Shown: piece by piece, positions 13,903 through 14,417 of the stretch
Position numbering within the stretch: the stretch's first letter is position 1
Layout: the number at the start of each line of letters is the position of its first letter
Assembly: GCA_934757945.1 (NCBI GenBank)
Contig: CAKVLT010000043.1
Span: forward strand, 1 to 14,417
Direction of reading: 5' to 3'
Source: an uncultured Bulleidia sp.
GTDB lineage: Bacteria; Bacillota_I; Bacilli_A; Erysipelotrichales; Erysipelotrichaceae
DNA length: 14,417 nt
Program-made: the position numbers and the translations under genes
Notes under the pieces: generated by a model
The model's database searches: none
What the model was told of the DNA's origin: nothing
The model's input: the letters and a program-made list of their open reading frames with translations, nothing else

Positions 13903-13984
13903 CCTATCCATCTGGCATTAGCACCTTACTATCAGCAGGTTGCTGTGTGATCATCGAGCCAGTCTCTAACACACTCTTTATAGG
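13903..13984 (-). promoter_or_regulatory. SAM-I (S-box) type riboswitch aptamer, apparently without P4
   Basis: The minus strand carries the conserved S-box landmarks in order: P1 5' strand CCTAT (13984-13980), AAGAG, 'AGAGACTGGCTCGATGA', 'GCAACC', P3 closed by ACCT/AGGT, 'AGGTGCTAATGCC', and P1 3' strand ATAGG (13907-13903). In P2 the usual GGG/CCC is GAG/CTC, a compensated pair change. CTGGC in the P2 loop can pair with GCCAG at 13916-13912, the expected pseudoknot. Only about nine bases lie between the conserved TAA and P1, too few for the normal P4 hairpin. Binding of SAM should stabilise P1 and release the terminator downstream, switching off the gene at 13806. Confidence 0.85.
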
Positions 13985-14095
13985 TCATATTTAAATTAGC
14001 AAAACAATATCCATAACACAATACCTTCAACAAAAGAAATTCAATTACGTTATATATACTGTATAATCCACATATCATTTTAAATCAGTATTAGG

Positions 14096-14171
14096 GTCAA
14101 GAGAAAATCACCAAAAAGTGTCAGTCGGAAACAGCCAATTTTAGTCAAAAGAAAATCGCCATAATTTAACA
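14096..14171. mobile_element. IS21-family-like insertion sequence end with two iterons
   Basis: Two direct repeats, gtcaagagaaaatcacca (14096-14113) and gtcaaaagaaaatcgcca (14144-14161), match at 16 of 18 bases and lie 48 bp apart. On the minus strand they read TGGyGATTTTCTyTTGAC. With the nearby 'TGTTTCCGACTGACACTTTT' (14133-14114) this resembles the multiple-repeat ends of IS21-family elements, where such iterons bind the IstA transposase. No istA or istB is present, so it is a solo end. The tip may be at 14171 (TGTTAAATTATGG) or at 14133; family and tip are inferred from memory of the family pattern. Confidence 0.55.
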
Positions 14172-14374
14172 TAATAGGCAACCGCGGAATCTGCAGACAT
14201 CTTATCCAGAAGTTGTCTTTCTGCCATCTGTTCTTCCAGTACACTTTTCAGTTTTCTGTTTCTCATATGTACCATTACAGTCAGGATATGAAGCAGAACA
14301 ATCAGCACGGTTATAAAAGCCAAAACTGCCATGGACTGCAGTTGCTTCGGAAATATATATTTAATTTCTGTCAT
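14141..14374 (-). pseudogene. Small single-pass membrane protein, probably truncated by the IS end
   Basis: 77 codons from the ATG at 14374, chosen over the one at 14413 because GAGAGGG lies seven bases upstream. A single membrane helix covers about 15-36 ('MAVLAFITVLIVLLHILTVMV'), followed by a charged, probably coiled-coil tail ('RNRKLKSVLEEQMAERQLLDK'). The last nine or ten codons ('VKLWRFSFD', from about 14170 to the TAG/TAA at 14143-14141) are read from the IS21-like repeat, so the native C-terminus appears lost. No family can be named. It may be intact by chance as a short membrane protein; the truncation is an inference from the repeat boundary. Confidence 0.5.
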
Positions 14375-14417
14375 AACAAAACCCTCTCTATGTTTCCTAG
14401 CTGCTTTTCCCATGCAT

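Noticed and set aside
13841..13984. CRISPR-like or inverted-repeat array because GATAGGA/TCCTATC recurs
   Set aside because: The copies are explained exactly by riboswitch P1, antiterminator and terminator pairing.

Overview
The window looks like a low-GC Firmicutes chromosome, most likely a gut Erysipelotrichia or related Clostridia-like bacterium. This rests on AT-rich sequence, AGGAGG-type ribosome sites, many intrinsic terminators with T-runs, a long-form HPF, a DUF2779 protein, an S-box (SAM-I type) riboswitch and a tRNA-Leu gene without an encoded CCA. The genus is an inference, not something shown directly. Nearly all real genes lie on the minus strand.

Layout, left to right. 1-572: decayed, internally deleted group II intron (minus) sitting just behind the hpf terminator. 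577-5032: housekeeping block on the minus strand, with hpf, a DUF2779 protein, and rimO followed by a ROK sugar kinase. 5102-6430: a bleomycin-hydrolase-type aminopeptidase (pepC-like) with its own terminator. 6498-6966: the C-terminal stub of a tyrosine recombinase (plus) pressed against the 3' end of a tRNA-Leu(CAG) gene (minus), i.e. the scar of an integrated element. 7063-7864: an overlapping plus-strand pair of small proteins with sigma-region-4-like helix-turn-helix ends. 7831-12990: a four-gene minus-strand operon: a heterodimeric ABC exporter (ATGA overlap), a divergent PfkB-fold protein, and a HAD-fold protein of the Swiss-Army-Knife RNA-repair type. It is apparently driven by a promoter giving a leaderless mRNA and is closed by a terminator lying inside the last codons of the converging plus-strand gene. 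12968-14417: an accessory, rearranged stretch with an orphan 135-aa gene, a truncated tandem paralogue of it, an S-box riboswitch with terminator upstream, an IS21-like end with two iterons, and a small membrane protein cut by that end.

How the parts work together. RimO and the ROK kinase are translationally close (21 bp apart, with the kinase ribosome site just after the rimO stop). In the ABC pair the non-canonical residues are split so that one composite ATP site is consensus (Walker B Glu of the second gene with LSGGQ of the first) and the other is degenerate (Asp in the first gene, LSTGE in the second), as in BmrCD/TM287-288-type exporters.

The parts most worth following are the P4-less SAM-I-like riboswitch placed before an unrecognised gene, the exporter/PfkB-like/HAD operon, and the paired small HTH proteins beside the tRNA-Leu integration scar. 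No complete new defence or mobile system can be demonstrated from the sequence alone.
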